A DNA stretch of 57,794 bases from contig NZ_CAJXTC010000033.1 in the NCBI RefSeq assembly GCF_913060805.1, forward strand, positions 1 to 57,794, in the 5' to 3' direction. Made by a program: the position numbers and the translations under genes. Under the pieces are notes generated by a model. The model was not told the DNA's origin, did no database searches, and saw only the letters and a list, made by a program, of their open reading frames with translations. Source of the DNA: an uncultured Draconibacterium sp. (GTDB lineage: Bacteria; Bacteroidota; Bacteroidia; Bacteroidales; Prolixibacteraceae). The stretch's first letter is position 1, and every line of letters starts with the position of its first letter. This document shows positions 1-9,259 of the stretch, one piece after another.

Positions 1-705
<705 letters not shown>

Positions 706-727
706 TTTTACAATTATATACTGTATT

Positions 728-758
728 AAAAGGGATGTCGAAAGGCGTCCCTTTTTTA
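728..758 (+). terminator. Intrinsic terminator after gap
   Basis: A stem of about 12 bp (728-739 with 744-755, two or three G-T pairs) closes on a GAAA tetraloop and runs into a T-rich tail. It starts about 22 bases after the gap stop codon. Confidence 0.85.
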
Positions 759-759
759 T

Positions 760-976
760 TTGTTGAAGTTTGAAGAATTAAAGGACTGATCATTGAAGAA
801 CTACATACGTAGATTTTCAGTTGATGAGATTGATGTAGATTGAATTAAGATTGATGAAGATTGAATTCGTATCAGTACTAACAGATCTCTCGCATTCGCT
901 TCGAGATGACAATAACTTTTGCTCCTGACGCTACGCTCAACTTTTGCCTTTCAACTTTTTACATTTGCCTTCTCTT
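760..976. repeat. Intergenic repeat stretch (no gene)
   Basis: This gap holds short direct repeats (gattgatgtagattgaatt then gattgatgaagattgaatt, about 826-868) and a copy of a dispersed motif, taacagatctctcgc ... cttcgagatgaca, followed by cttttgctcctgacgctacgctcaactttt. The same composite recurs at about 14357-14460. No open reading frame with coding character was seen. Confidence 0.6.
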
Positions 977-2221
977 CTACTCGTAACGCAACGATTCTAT
1001 CGGATCGAGTTTTGAAGCTTTTTGTGCCGGGTAGTATCCTGAAATAATTCCCACGATAAAACACAGTACAACACCCAAAATTATCCAGGTCCATGGAATA
1101 AAGAAAGGCGAATCGATAAGGCGGGCAACGCCATTTCCGGCAAGAATTCCCAGAATAATTCCAACAAAACCGCCCATTTGCCCTACCAGAACTGCCTCTA
1201 GCAGAAACTGTTGCTTAACGGTTGAGCTTTTGGCACCGATAGCTTTCCGAACTCCAATTTCGCGGGTACGTTCAGTTACAGTAACCAGCATAATATTCAT
1301 TAAGCCAATAGCAGCACCAAACAAAGTTATCAGTCCAATTATGGTTGCAACAAGCGTAATATTCTTAATATTTTCTAAGAGCATGTTGGCGAGGTTGTCG
1401 CTTTTTTCGATGCTAAAATCAGAGTCATCGAGCGGATCAAGATTTCGCACAACTCTGAATATAGCCTCGGCCTGACCGACTGCTGCATCCATTAATTCCG
1501 GTCGGTCGACTTTTACCTGCACATCAAAATTCATATTCGGACGGGAGAAATAAGCTCTCGAATTGGTGTACGGAATAAAACAAACCATGTCGCTGTTCAT
1601 TCCAAATCCACTTCCCTTTTCTTTTAAAACACCAACTACTTTGTATTTTCCACTACCTATACTCACCACTTTCTGCAGCGGATTTTCACCTCCTTTAAAT
1701 AAGCGGTTAGCCAAACTACTTCCCAAAAGGACAACACTCCTTCCATCAGTAATATCGTTATTGCTAAAACTTCTTCCGGTGCCAATTTCGTAGCCCGCTG
1801 TTCCTAAGTAATTCTCGTCGATACCACGAACAGCAATATTTGGATTGGTTTTTTCCGACTGGTATTTTAATGTAGCTGCCCCGGTGGATGAAACCGAAAT
1901 CGACGTTGTAGCCGGAAAATCGAAAAGCTCCTTAAATTCCTTTGCCTGGTAGTACGAAATGTACGAGTAGTTTTTTGTGCGATAACGAATATTTCCCTGC
2001 GTGCGCAAGCCTCCACTTGTTATTGAAAAAGTGTTGGCGCCCATCACGGCAAACTCTTTGGTAATCGAGTTTTTTATCGAATCGATAGCCGTTAAAATCC
2101 CAACCAATGCGGTTATCCCCACGGCAATAATCATAACGGTTAGCGTTGTGCGCAACAAATTGCTCTTCACCGAGGTGAAAGCAACTCTCAAATTTTCGAA
2201 AAATAACGTGGTCGATCGCAT
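977..2221 (-). CDS. ABC transporter permease, MacB/FtsX-like
   Basis: A 414-residue inner-membrane protein with one N-terminal helix (about residues 20-42), a periplasmic domain of about 230 residues (MacB_PCD-like) and three C-terminal helices forming the FtsX domain. The cytoplasmic loop carries [20 protein letters not shown], the signature of MacB/LolC-type permeases that contact the ATPase. Such permeases use ATP-driven motion to move substrates from periplasm or membrane to an outer-membrane partner rather than to translocate across the inner membrane. No ATPase gene (Walker A/B) or membrane-fusion gene is next to it, so its partner must be encoded elsewhere. The substrate cannot be inferred. 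Start at ATG 2221. Confidence 0.85.
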   Translation of the reverse strand: MRSTTLFFENLRVAFTSVKSNLLRTTLTVMIIAVGITALVGILTAIDSIKNSITKEFAVMGANTFSITSGGLRTQGNIRYRTKNYSYISYYQAKEFKELFDFPATTSISVSSTGAATLKYQSEKTNPNIAVRGIDENYLGTAGYEIGTGRSFSNNDITDGRSVVLLGSSLANRLFKGGENPLQKVVSIGSGKYKVVGVLKEKGSGFGMNSDMVCFIPYTNSRAYFSRPNMNFDVQVKVDRPELMDAAVGQAEAIFRVVRNLDPLDDSDFSIEKSDNLANMLLENIKNITLVATIIGLITLFGAAIGLMNIMLVTVTERTREIGVRKAIGAKSSTVKQQFLLEAVLVGQMGGFVGIILGILAGNGVARLIDSPFFIPWTWIILGVVLCFIVGIISGYYPAQKASKLDPIESLRYE

Positions 2222-2399
2222 CAGACTAATTTTGGCTTTAATTACGGTATCAATTCATTTGTAAAGTTAAGCAGCTAATAATTACCAATAAAGAATATTT
2301 TTTTTGAATTTACAATCTTTACCACATTATAAACCTTCAAACAGCTTATTACCAAAAAATTAATTTATCTTCGCCCTCTTGAATTCAGAAAAAAATAAA

Positions 2400-3014
2400 A
2401 TGGCAGATTTCGAATTAAAAGACGATTTACAAAAGTTTAGTTATGCATTAGGAATGAGTATTTCTGCAAATCTCATCCAGTCAGGAGTTAAAACCGTTCA
2501 TCCAACCGCTTTCATTACAGCTTTGCAGGATGTATTTTCAGGTGTTCCACCAAGAATGAAACCTGAAGAAGCCAACCAGATTCTCGAGTCGTTTATGGCC
2601 GAATCGCAAGCCGCCGACGGTAGCAAAAACCTGGAAGAAGGTACAGCCTTTTTAGCCGAAAACGGACAAAAAGAAGGCGTAATTGAATTGCCCAGCGGAT
2701 TACAATACGAAGTAATAAACGAAGGCGAAGGAGATATTCCAACAGCCAGCAACCAGGTAAAATGTCACTACCACGGAACATTGATCGACGGAACTGTTTT
2801 CGATAGTTCGGTAGAGCGCAACCAACCTGCTACATTCCCTGTAAACGGTGTAATTCCGGGATGGGTTGAAGCATTACAACTGATGTCGGTTGGCTCAAAA
2901 TGGAAATTGTATATTCCTGCAAACCTGGCTTACGGACCAAACGGAGCAGGTGGAGTTATCGGACCAAACGCTACTCTGATTTTCGAGGTAGAATTATTAG
3001 AAATTGTAGAATAA
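2400..3014 (+). CDS. FKBP-type peptidyl-prolyl isomerase, cytosolic
   Basis: About 204 residues from ATG 2400 (MADFELKDDLQ); an in-frame TTG at 2379 is a less likely start. Residues 1-100 form the helical dimerisation domain of Mip/FkpA-type proteins, and residues about 105-204 the FKBP domain with [26 protein letters not shown] and LAYGPNGAGG. It accelerates cis-trans isomerisation of X-Pro bonds during folding. There is no signal peptide or lipobox, unlike its neighbour, so it should act in the cytosol. The next gene encodes a paralogue that follows after 40 bases on the same strand; the pair looks like a tandem duplication in which one copy gained an export signal. A promoter-like TATCTTCG lies at 2366-2373. 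Confidence 0.92.
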   Translation: MADFELKDDLQKFSYALGMSISANLIQSGVKTVHPTAFITALQDVFSGVPPRMKPEEANQILESFMAESQAADGSKNLEEGTAFLAENGQKEGVIELPSGLQYEVINEGEGDIPTASNQVKCHYHGTLIDGTVFDSSVERNQPATFPVNGVIPGWVEALQLMSVGSKWKLYIPANLAYGPNGAGGVIGPNATLIFEVELLEIVE

Positions 3015-3054
3015 TAAAAAATACGGCCGCGTTTAGGCCTAAAAAAATTAACAG

Positions 3055-3759
3055 ATGAAGAATAGTATTATTTATGTATTTGTAGTGGCATTGATTGTTG
3101 CTGCTACATCGTGCCAGCAAGGTGGTCCGGCAGCTGTAAAACTGGAAACCAGTGCCGACTCAGTAAGTTATGCAATTGGTGTTTTGGTTGGTGCTAACAA
3201 CAAACAACAATTGGAGACAGCTCCCGGAAGTTCAGAAATGAACATCGAAGCAATGGCAGCTGCTTTCCGTTTAGCATCGTTAGGCGAAGAAGTAGAAATT
3301 GCTGAAGAAGATGCAAACGCAATTGTACAGAACTTTTTCCGTCAAGCTGCTGATCGCGAATCTCAGGCAAACCTTGAAGAAGGCAACAAATTTTTGGAAG
3401 AGAACAAAGCACGCGAAGGTGTTACAACTACCGAAAGCGGTTTACAATACGAAGTTTTAACTGAAGGTACAGGCGCAAAGCCAACTGCAACCGACAGAGT
3501 TCGTGTACACTACCACGGAACTTTAATCGACGGAACTGTTTTCGACAGCTCGGTTGATCGTGGCGAACCTGCAGTATTCGGTGTTAACCAGGTAATTCCG
3601 GGTTGGACTGAAGCATTGCAATTGATGCCAGTTGGATCAAAATGGAAAGTATTTATTCCTTCTGACCTGGCTTACGGTCCTCGTGGTGCCGGTGCCGATA
3701 TCGGTCCTAATTCAGCTCTTATTTTCGAAGTTGAACTACTCGAGATTGTAAAAGAATAG
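3055..3759 (+). CDS. FKBP-type peptidyl-prolyl isomerase, lipoprotein
   Basis: A 234-residue paralogue of the upstream isomerase. The N-terminus has a hydrophobic segment ending in the lipobox AATSC (Cys about residue 20), so the mature protein should be lipid-anchored facing the periplasm. Helical dimerisation domain about residues 35-125, then the FKBP domain with [26 protein letters not shown] and [10 protein letters not shown]. Likely a folding factor for envelope proteins, comparable to FkpA. It probably shares a transcript with the cytosolic copy, and a terminator follows at 3861-3904. The FKBP domains are far more alike than the N-terminal domains, consistent with duplication followed by divergence. 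Confidence 0.93.
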   Translation: MKNSIIYVFVVALIVAATSCQQGGPAAVKLETSADSVSYAIGVLVGANNKQQLETAPGSSEMNIEAMAAAFRLASLGEEVEIAEEDANAIVQNFFRQAADRESQANLEEGNKFLEENKAREGVTTTESGLQYEVLTEGTGAKPTATDRVRVHYHGTLIDGTVFDSSVDRGEPAVFGVNQVIPGWTEALQLMPVGSKWKVFIPSDLAYGPRGAGADIGPNSALIFEVELLEIVKE

Positions 3760-3769
3760 TAAGTTTTAT

Positions 3770-3850
3770 CATTCCGAAAGAGGAACAACTGAGGCATCTC
3801 AGAAACAGCGTTTTGCTGTAACCGGTTTCTCTCTTCGTTCGAAATGACAA
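3770..3850. repeat. Dispersed palindromic intergenic repeat
   Basis: The segment reads gaggcatctcagaaac ... gtttctctcttcgttcgaaatgac and forms an inverted-repeat pair. It belongs to the same family as 4373-4412 and 29540-29627 (tcatttcgaacgcagtgagaaatct type). Confidence 0.5.
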
Positions 3851-3860
3851 AACTTGTTGA

Positions 3861-3904
3861 AAAAAACCCTTTGTCTGTTTTTAGGCAAAGGGTTTCTTTT
3901 TTTA
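3861..3904 (+). terminator. Intrinsic terminator after the FKBP pair
   Basis: A 10-bp perfect stem, aaaccctttg (3864-3873) with caaagggttt (3886-3895), followed by a long T run. Confidence 0.9.
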
Positions 3905-3910
3905 TCTTCG
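3903..3910 (+). promoter_or_regulatory. Candidate -7 promoter element for the DUF3127 gene
   Basis: TATCTTCG resembles the Bacteroidetes TAnnTTTG element and lies 23 bases before ATG 3934, overlapping the tail of the preceding terminator. No clear TTG -33 box was seen. Confidence 0.4.
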
Positions 3911-3933
3911 TTCCTGAAATTAAAAATTAGGAA

Positions 3934-4305
3934 ATGGCATTAAGCGTAAAAGGAAAAATTGAGCAGATTTTAAAACCTGAATCTGGTGTGAGCCGGGCAG
4001 GAAAAGAATGGAGCAAACAAGAATTTGTAATTGAAACAGACGAGCAATATCCACGTAAGGTTTGTTTTACCTTGTTTGGCGATAAAGTTGATTTGGTGAA
4101 GGGAATATCTGCAGGAGAGGAAGTTGATGTATCTTTCAACCTAGAGTCGCGCGAATATAACGGACGCTGGTTCCATAACATTAATGCCTGGAAGATCGAT
4201 AAAGTAAGTGCCGACGGCAACTTGCCAGAGCCTCCTCCGGAATTTGGTATGGATGATATTCCACCAGAACCATCGGAAGATTCGGCCGGAGATTTGCCGT
4301 TTTAA
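3934..4305 (+). CDS. DUF3127 protein, OB-fold-like with SSB-type acidic tip
   Basis: A 123-residue protein that I recognise as the Bacteroidetes DUF3127 family (SVKGKIEQIL, GKEWSKQEFVIET, YPRKVCFTLFGDKVDL). The beta-rich body of about 95 residues is compatible with an OB fold. The C-terminus is an acidic, proline-rich tail ending in GDLPF, which closely resembles the C-terminal tip of single-stranded DNA-binding protein (DDDIPF) that recruits repair proteins. This suggests, by inference, a nucleic-acid-binding protein docking to SSB-tip clients. It sits alone between two terminators, so it is a single-gene transcript. No biochemical role of the family is known to me. Confidence 0.8.
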   Translation: MALSVKGKIEQILKPESGVSRAGKEWSKQEFVIETDEQYPRKVCFTLFGDKVDLVKGISAGEEVDVSFNLESREYNGRWFHNINAWKIDKVSADGNLPEPPPEFGMDDIPPEPSEDSAGDLPF

Positions 4306-4330
4306 GGGATGAAGGATTAACGATTAATAA

Positions 4331-4366
4331 AAAATGCCAGTTGAGTTTTCAGCTGGCATTTTTGTT
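4331..4366 (+). terminator. Intrinsic terminator after the DUF3127 gene
   Basis: Stem aaaatgccag (4331-4340) with ctggcatttt (4353-4362), then T-rich sequence. Confidence 0.88.
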
Positions 4367-4372
4367 TGTTGT

Positions 4373-4555
4373 CGTTTCGACGAAGAATGAGGAGAAATCT
4401 GTTACAGGTTGCAGGTTACAAGTTATCAGTCGCAGTGTACAGTCTCAGTTCCGGCGTCCGGCGCCAACATTTTAGCAATTCAACAGTTTGACAATTTCTC
4501 ACAGTCGCAGTTCTCATTGTCTCATAGCCCAGTGACTAATGACCAATGACCAACC
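4373..4555. repeat. Intergenic repeat remnants
   Basis: Contains gtcgtttcgacgaagaatgaggagaaatctgttacag, matching in inverted sense the arm at 29588-29625, then short low-complexity direct repeats (caggttgcaggttacaagtt; agtgactaatgaccaatgacc). No gene seen. Confidence 0.5.
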
Positions 4556-4558
4556 AAA

Positions 4559-5326
4559 CTAACCCCTCGTAAACAACGGATTACCTGGCTTCGATAAACG
4601 TGGATTATAAACGTATCCCTCAGCGTCAAACGCCTGCAGGTCGTCCACATTGTTAATGTCGTTCTCAACAATAAAACGTGTCATCAGGCCACGTGCTTTT
4701 TTGGCAAAGAAGGAGATCATTTTGTACTGACCATTCTTCATGTCCTTAAACTGAGGTGTTATAATCTCTGCATCCAGTTTTTTGGTGTCGATACTTTTAT
4801 AGTATTCGTTCGATGCCAGGTTGATCAACACTTTACTCCCCGACTCATCAATGGCTTCCTGCACTTTTGGAGTAATCTTGTTTTTCCAGAAAGCATACAG
4901 ATCAGCCGAGCGCTGTATTTTAATCTTTGTTCCCATCTCTAGTCGATAGGGTTGCATCAAATCGAGCGGACGTAATACTCCGTAAAGACCGGACAGAATC
5001 CGCAACTTCGATTGTAACTTTAGCAGTTGTTCTTCACTCATTGTAGGTGCTTCCAGTCCCTGAAAAACGTCGCCGCTAAAAGCCAGCACAGCCTGTTTGG
5101 CATTTTCGGGAGTAAACGGCTGGTGCCAGGTTTGAAAACGGTCGTAATTCAATTGCCCAAGGTTAGCCGAAATCCTCATTAACTCCGAGAGTTGTTTGGG
5201 TTTCATTTTCCGCAGTTTCGGAAGTATCTTTTCCGACTCGTCGAGCATGTCGGGCATGGTGTACGTTGTGGTTACCGGCGGTGTTTTATAATCCAGCGAT
5301 TTGGCCGGCGATATTACTATTAGCAT
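4559..5326 (-). CDS. yaaA: Peroxide stress resistance protein YaaA
   Basis: A 255-residue protein starting MLIVISPAKSLDY, the hallmark N-terminus of the YaaA (DUF328/UPF0246) family. Further family signatures are AFSGDVFQGLEA, LRILSGLYGVLRPLDLMQPYRLEMGTKI and LINLASNEYYKSID. In E. coli YaaA limits free iron under hydrogen peroxide stress and binds DNA; the exact activity is unsettled. Length is typical. It is monocistronic here: repeats lie on its 3' side and a non-coding stretch on its 5' side. No peroxide-regulator site was recognised upstream. Confidence 0.93.
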   Translation of the reverse strand: MLIVISPAKSLDYKTPPVTTTYTMPDMLDESEKILPKLRKMKPKQLSELMRISANLGQLNYDRFQTWHQPFTPENAKQAVLAFSGDVFQGLEAPTMSEEQLLKLQSKLRILSGLYGVLRPLDLMQPYRLEMGTKIKIQRSADLYAFWKNKITPKVQEAIDESGSKVLINLASNEYYKSIDTKKLDAEIITPQFKDMKNGQYKMISFFAKKARGLMTRFIVENDINNVDDLQAFDAEGYVYNPRLSKPGNPLFTRG

Positions 5327-5709
5327 ATGTTCTGATTTTGTTTTTCAAAATTAACAGCTTTTCTTTTTTAATGTTCAGTACGATGGTATTTATTAACCTA
5401 CCCCGGGTTTCACCCACGGTTATTTATATTTTATCCCTTCAGGAAATTGGCGCTGAAAGCGGCGAAAGTGAATAACCCGGTGCATAGCGCCGGGGTTAAA
5501 CGGCTGAATAAAAATCGTCCGGCGAAGTAGGCAGATCGAAGCCAAGTGGTTCTTCCGGACGAAATGCAAATGGCAATTCTTATAAAAAGATGGCGACTTT
5601 CAGAAAATAGACAACAGTACTGCGACTTCATTTTACCAAATAATTGTGTTTTTGGAGAACTCTCGAAGACCGTTAAATTAAACCAATGATGCGGAGTCAT
5701 TAATTGTAG
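5327..5709. repeat. Non-coding stretch with REP-like hairpins
   Basis: No convincing gene lies in this gap. A hairpin taacccgg-tgc/gc-gccggggtta (5473-5498, one bulge) and the related ccccgggtttcacccacggtta (about 5400-5421) belong to the same sequence family as the palindrome at 9131-9156. The open frame on the minus strand at 5431-5700 runs through these repeats and has no coding character. Confidence 0.5.
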
Positions 5710-5819
5710 TATCTTTGCCGCGGTTTAGAACAAAAACAGAGGGGAAGCGTTTTGGTAGCAATGTGCTCTTTATCCACGGTTATTATTTTGTGAGCCCTTG
5801 TTTACCATAGAAAACGATA
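5710..5819 (+). promoter_or_regulatory. Promoter element and about 95-base leader of the helicase gene
   Basis: TATCTTTG (5710-5717) matches the Bacteroidetes -7 consensus. Transcription would start near 5723 and leave a leader of about 95 bases before ATG 5820, long for this phylum. DEAD-box helicase genes often have regulatory leaders (cold-shock control), but no specific fold was recognised here. Confidence 0.45.
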
Positions 5820-7088
5820 ATGAAATTTGAAGATTTAAAATTGCATCCTGCCATACTTAAGGCATTAAAGGATGAAAACTACTCGGAACCAACCTCCATT
5901 CAGGCGCAGGCAATTCCACTGGTATTAGAAAGAAACGATGTTTTGGGAAGTGCCCAGACCGGCACCGGTAAAACGGCTGCTTTTGCCATTCCAATCATTC
6001 AGCATTTAATAAACACTACCCGCCACGAAAAGGGTAAACGACAAATAAAATCGCTGGTGGTTACCCCTACCCGCGAGCTGGCCATACAAATTGGCGAAAG
6101 TTTTAACGCTTACGGCAAATACAGCAACCTGCAAAACACGGTTATTTTCGGAGGGGTGCCGCAAAATCCGCAGGTACGTCAACTGCAAAAAGGTGTTGAT
6201 ATACTGGTTGCCACTCCCGGCCGTCTGCTCGATTTAATCAGTCAGAATTACATTTCACTGCGCGATGTGAAGTATTTTGTGCTGGACGAGGCCGACCGCA
6301 TGCTCGACATGGGTTTTATTCACGACATTAATAAACTGCTGAAGCTATTACCCAAACAACGGCAATCGTTGTTCTTTTCGGCTACTATGCCAACGAAAAT
6401 ACTGAAGCTTTCGCAACAAATACTGGTGAATCCGAAAAAGGTGGCGGTGAACCCGGTTTCCTCAACTGCCGAAACCATACAACAGCACATCTATTTCACC
6501 AACAAAAGCGACAAAAAGAACCTGCTGTTGCACATTCTTAAAAATGAAGAACTGGAGCAGGTACTGCTTTTTTCGCGGACCAAACATGGTGCCGACCGTA
6601 TTGTACGCAACCTGAGGAATAAAAATATCGAAAGTGCGGCCATTCATGGGGAGAAGAGTCAGAACCAACGCCAAAAGGCCTTATTGCGGTTTAAAAAAGG
6701 AGAAATACGCGTGTTGGTAGCCACCGATATTGCGGCAAGGGGAATTGATATTGACAAGCTGCGGTATGTGATTAACCACGACATACCCAACGAGCCCGAA
6801 ACCTATGTACACCGTATTGGCCGATGTGGCCGGGCCGGCGAAGAAGGTGTGGCGATATCGCTGTGCGAACCGGAAGAAAATGCCTATGTAAAAAGCATTG
6901 AGAAGTTGATAAAACTACGGATTCCGGTAGCCAACAACAATCCTTTTCCGCAGACCGACAAGCCAATGAACGCCAGCGAAAAGAAAGAGTTTGAAGCAGA
7001 AAAAAAACGTAAACGACAGGAGTTTTTTGAAAACCGGAATAAGAAGCGCGGAAATCAGAATCCGGGTTTTAGACGGAAGAGACGGTAA
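5820..7088 (+). CDS. DEAD-box ATP-dependent RNA helicase, RhlE-like
   Basis: A 422-residue protein with all core motifs in order: Q motif (PTSIQAQAIP), Walker A AQTGTGKT, PTRELA, GG, TPGRLLD, DEAD box VLDEADRMLDMGF, SAT, then the second RecA domain with ATDIAARGIDID and HRIGRCGR. The tail after about residue 375 is strongly basic (KKRKRQEFFENRNKKRG), as in RhlE-type helicases that bind structured RNA. It unwinds RNA duplexes in ribosome assembly or RNA decay. The gene is preceded by a long leader and stands alone. The exact subfamily name is less certain than the helicase call. Confidence 0.95.
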   Translation: MKFEDLKLHPAILKALKDENYSEPTSIQAQAIPLVLERNDVLGSAQTGTGKTAAFAIPIIQHLINTTRHEKGKRQIKSLVVTPTRELAIQIGESFNAYGKYSNLQNTVIFGGVPQNPQVRQLQKGVDILVATPGRLLDLISQNYISLRDVKYFVLDEADRMLDMGFIHDINKLLKLLPKQRQSLFFSATMPTKILKLSQQILVNPKKVAVNPVSSTAETIQQHIYFTNKSDKKNLLLHILKNEELEQVLLFSRTKHGADRIVRNLRNKNIESAAIHGEKSQNQRQKALLRFKKGEIRVLVATDIAARGIDIDKLRYVINHDIPNEPETYVHRIGRCGRAGEEGVAISLCEPEENAYVKSIEKLIKLRIPVANNNPFPQTDKPMNASEKKEFEAEKKRKRQEFFENRNKKRGNQNPGFRRKRR

Positions 7089-7101
7089 CGTTTGGTGGTT
7101 C

Positions 7102-7197
7102 CGCTGGTGCGGATTTATAATCCGTACCTCAGCCACAGGCTGATAAGTTCATATTAATTCTGTCGAATTGCACACCGATTGCAAATCGACGCGAGCA
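7102..7197. repeat. REP/MITE-like element, copy A
   Basis: A 96-bp element with terminal inverted repeats: left end gctggtgcggatttataatccgt, right end accgattgcaaatcgacgcgagc. The middle reads cctcagccacaggctgataagtt. A second copy at 10353-10447 is about 80% identical by eye over its whole length. Confidence 0.75.
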
Positions 7198-7220
7198 GGG
7201 CGAGCGGAGATATAAAAATG

Positions 7221-8132
7221 TTAGCTTTGGTTCTTTCTTAGTTTTCTCATCGCATCTTTTACCGCTCCGAGCTGATATTTCTCTTCATTAATCTTTTTAA
7301 CTACATAGTTTAAAAGGACATCAATACTCTCTGACATTTCAAGACATTCAATATCCGAGAATTCATGAATTCCTCCAGACAACTCTTCGTACAATAATTT
7401 TATTGGATTATCCCCCAACTCCTGCATTGATATTGGAAGGTGTTTATTTACAATAGATATAAGATTTGACATTTGATGATCTTGTTCAAATTTATCAAAA
7501 GCTTCTTTTATTTGAAATGATCCTTCAAAATCTAATTGGGAAATATCTTTAATTATTCTTTTAATTTCATTCTCAATGATTCTTCTTAAATATGAGTAGG
7601 CTCCTATTCCATAACTATTTGACAAGCATATCAAAGCCTTCTTATAATTCTCTTGATCTTCACTATTTAGATATTTCTTCAAATCATTACTCAAGTTAAT
7701 TTCATAGCTTGGGTATTGTCCTACTTTTTGAATATAAATGTTTATTCCATCCTTTCGTAAATCCCAGGTATTATCTGAGAATACACGTAGTAAAAAGTCA
7801 ATCTTCTTATTACATGATTGACACACTCCTTGCAAATGAAATGTTAAATCAAGTTGTCGACTATTTTCGTCGAACATATAAGGAAGTTGATCCTCACTTT
7901 GCATTATGATTCTGGACATCCTCATGTGATGGTCTTCGGGCAATTGAGTTCTAAAAGTCTGAATATCGTTTTCATGCGGACATTTATATTTAAAGGCTAT
8001 ATCAGTATAGTTGTGGTGAGCTAAAAAAGAATTGCTTTCAAATTCTTTTAAATCTTTAACTGCGGTAAGTTTATAGTATAATGGTTTTGACTGTAATAAT
8101 TCGACAAGTTCTCTGTTGGTTATTTTTTTCAT
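7221..8132 (-). CDS. Hypothetical protein with Cys pairs and a helical C-terminal domain
   Basis: A 303-residue protein I do not recognise. Residues about 45-150 contain YKCPHEN and VCQSCNKK, two cysteine sites that could bind a metal together. The C-terminal half is helical; IGAYSYLRRIIENEIKRII followed by LYEELSGGIHEFSD is reminiscent of DUF4145/HEPN-like domains found in defence and abortive-infection proteins. That resemblance is by eye only. The gene is visibly more AT-rich than neighbouring housekeeping genes and lies between repeat elements, with another orphan on the same strand 157 bases upstream. This is consistent with horizontal acquisition. No signal peptide or membrane segment. 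Confidence 0.7.
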   Translation of the reverse strand: MKKITNRELVELLQSKPLYYKLTAVKDLKEFESNSFLAHHNYTDIAFKYKCPHENDIQTFRTQLPEDHHMRMSRIIMQSEDQLPYMFDENSRQLDLTFHLQGVCQSCNKKIDFLLRVFSDNTWDLRKDGINIYIQKVGQYPSYEINLSNDLKKYLNSEDQENYKKALICLSNSYGIGAYSYLRRIIENEIKRIIKDISQLDFEGSFQIKEAFDKFEQDHQMSNLISIVNKHLPISMQELGDNPIKLLYEELSGGIHEFSDIECLEMSESIDVLLNYVVKKINEEKYQLGAVKDAMRKLRKNQS

Positions 8133-8289
8133 CTTATTTAGGTATGGTATTCTTTAATCTTGAATAATTCGTGCCGTATGAAGAAAGCTAACTGTTACTT
8201 GAATATGCCGAGCAATCCCGGTTAAATCGGGAGTGTCAGACCGTCAATACACCCGCCTGCCATAAATAATTGGTTGGCACACGTAGTTT
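8133..8289. other. Gap between the two orphan genes
   Basis: Holds aatcccggttaaatcgggagtgtca (about 8214-8238, an imperfect hairpin) and no gene. Too weak to call a terminator, although it lies downstream of the 8290-8847 gene. Confidence 0.3.
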
Positions 8290-8847
8290 TCATTGAATCA
8301 GATTTGACAACCTGACAGCAAATTTTTCAAAATAATCTTTTAAGAGAATATAGTTAACAATATCAAACGCTTGTAAAATTTCAATTTCCGAATTGAAAAA
8401 AGAAATTAATTCTTTTCTATCAAATGAGTCTTCAGGATCTGCAGAGAAATACAAGAATGGACGTGAAAGACCATAATGTTTACAATTCATGACGCGTTTT
8501 ATCTCGTCATATATTTTTGAAATAAAATAATTTTCAAGAACGAGACCTTGATTTCTTGAAATTGGAAGGTCATATTTTACATCCATAATTGATGCTCTCA
8601 TTTCATAAAACATTTGAATTAGATAATGTCTAATCTCAATGCTCGCCTGTGGATTTTCAATTTCAGTTAATTCTAAAGCCAATTGTTCTCGAGTTGCAAT
8701 TAATTCTGTAATCGAAGATTCAATTTTAACTATTTCTGCATCATCTGTACAAAATTGAAATTCAATTTTTTGCTTTCGAATTTGATTCTCAGCAGCTAAT
8801 AGACCTCCAATTAGTTTGTATTCTTCTTCTTTTGTGATTGCTTTCAT
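8290..8847 (-). CDS. Hypothetical helical protein
   Basis: A 185-residue protein of unknown family, soluble, with no signal peptide. Residues about 1-85 look like a coiled coil or helical hairpin (EEEYKLIGGLLAAENQI, ITELIATREQLALELTEIE). The second half (FLYFSADPEDSFDRKELISFF) has no motif I know. AT-rich like the next gene and on the same strand; the two may have arrived together on an accessory insertion, since they lie in the most repeat-dense part of the window. No function is proposed. Confidence 0.6.
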   Translation of the reverse strand: MKAITKEEEYKLIGGLLAAENQIRKQKIEFQFCTDDAEIVKIESSITELIATREQLALELTEIENPQASIEIRHYLIQMFYEMRASIMDVKYDLPISRNQGLVLENYFISKIYDEIKRVMNCKHYGLSRPFLYFSADPEDSFDRKELISFFNSEIEILQAFDIVNYILLKDYFEKFAVRLSNLIQ

Positions 8848-9259
8848 ATCTCATTTTTTTACGACGTGTACTAACTGATTTATCATCCCAAAGTGATTTC
8901 GTTTTCATTATCTCATTGCCCGAGGTATTGTTATCCGCCCAAAATGGAGGTATAACAACACCTATTATGCTTAGTATTTTCTCTTGTTATTTCAGGGTAT
9001 GTATTCAACGGGTTGATTCTTTTTTGTTTAAAGTTACAATTCTGTTTAACAAAAACAATATGGCTTCGGCGAAAAGTAGGGGTATACAAAAGTAAGGGCT
9101 AAAGCCCATTTACTGGTGGGAGTTCACTAACCCCGGGCTTAAGCCCGGGGTTAAGCAGCAAGCCTCACCGGGGTTTTAACCCCAAACTCCCGCTCCACGC
9201 GGTTTTTCGAGGCTTCCGCAATCTGCAAAATCCATAACTATCTGATTTTAAAGCTCCCT
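8848..9259. repeat. Non-coding stretch with long palindrome
   Basis: Apart from AT-rich sequence without genes, it holds agggctaaagccc (9095-9107), a 26-bp perfect palindrome centred on gggcttaagccc at 9131-9156, and accggggttttaacccc (about 9168-9184). Together these look like clustered REP units. Copy 2 of the palindrome-flank sequence is at about 10451-10481. Confidence 0.6.

Noticed and set aside
5431-5700. 89-codon frame on the minus strand
   Set aside because: Runs through REP-like hairpins and ends without any coding signature.
8838-9095. 85-codon frame on the plus strand between orphan gene and palindrome
   Set aside because: AT-rich, no recognisable start signal or motif, and it overlaps the orphan gene start; treated as chance.
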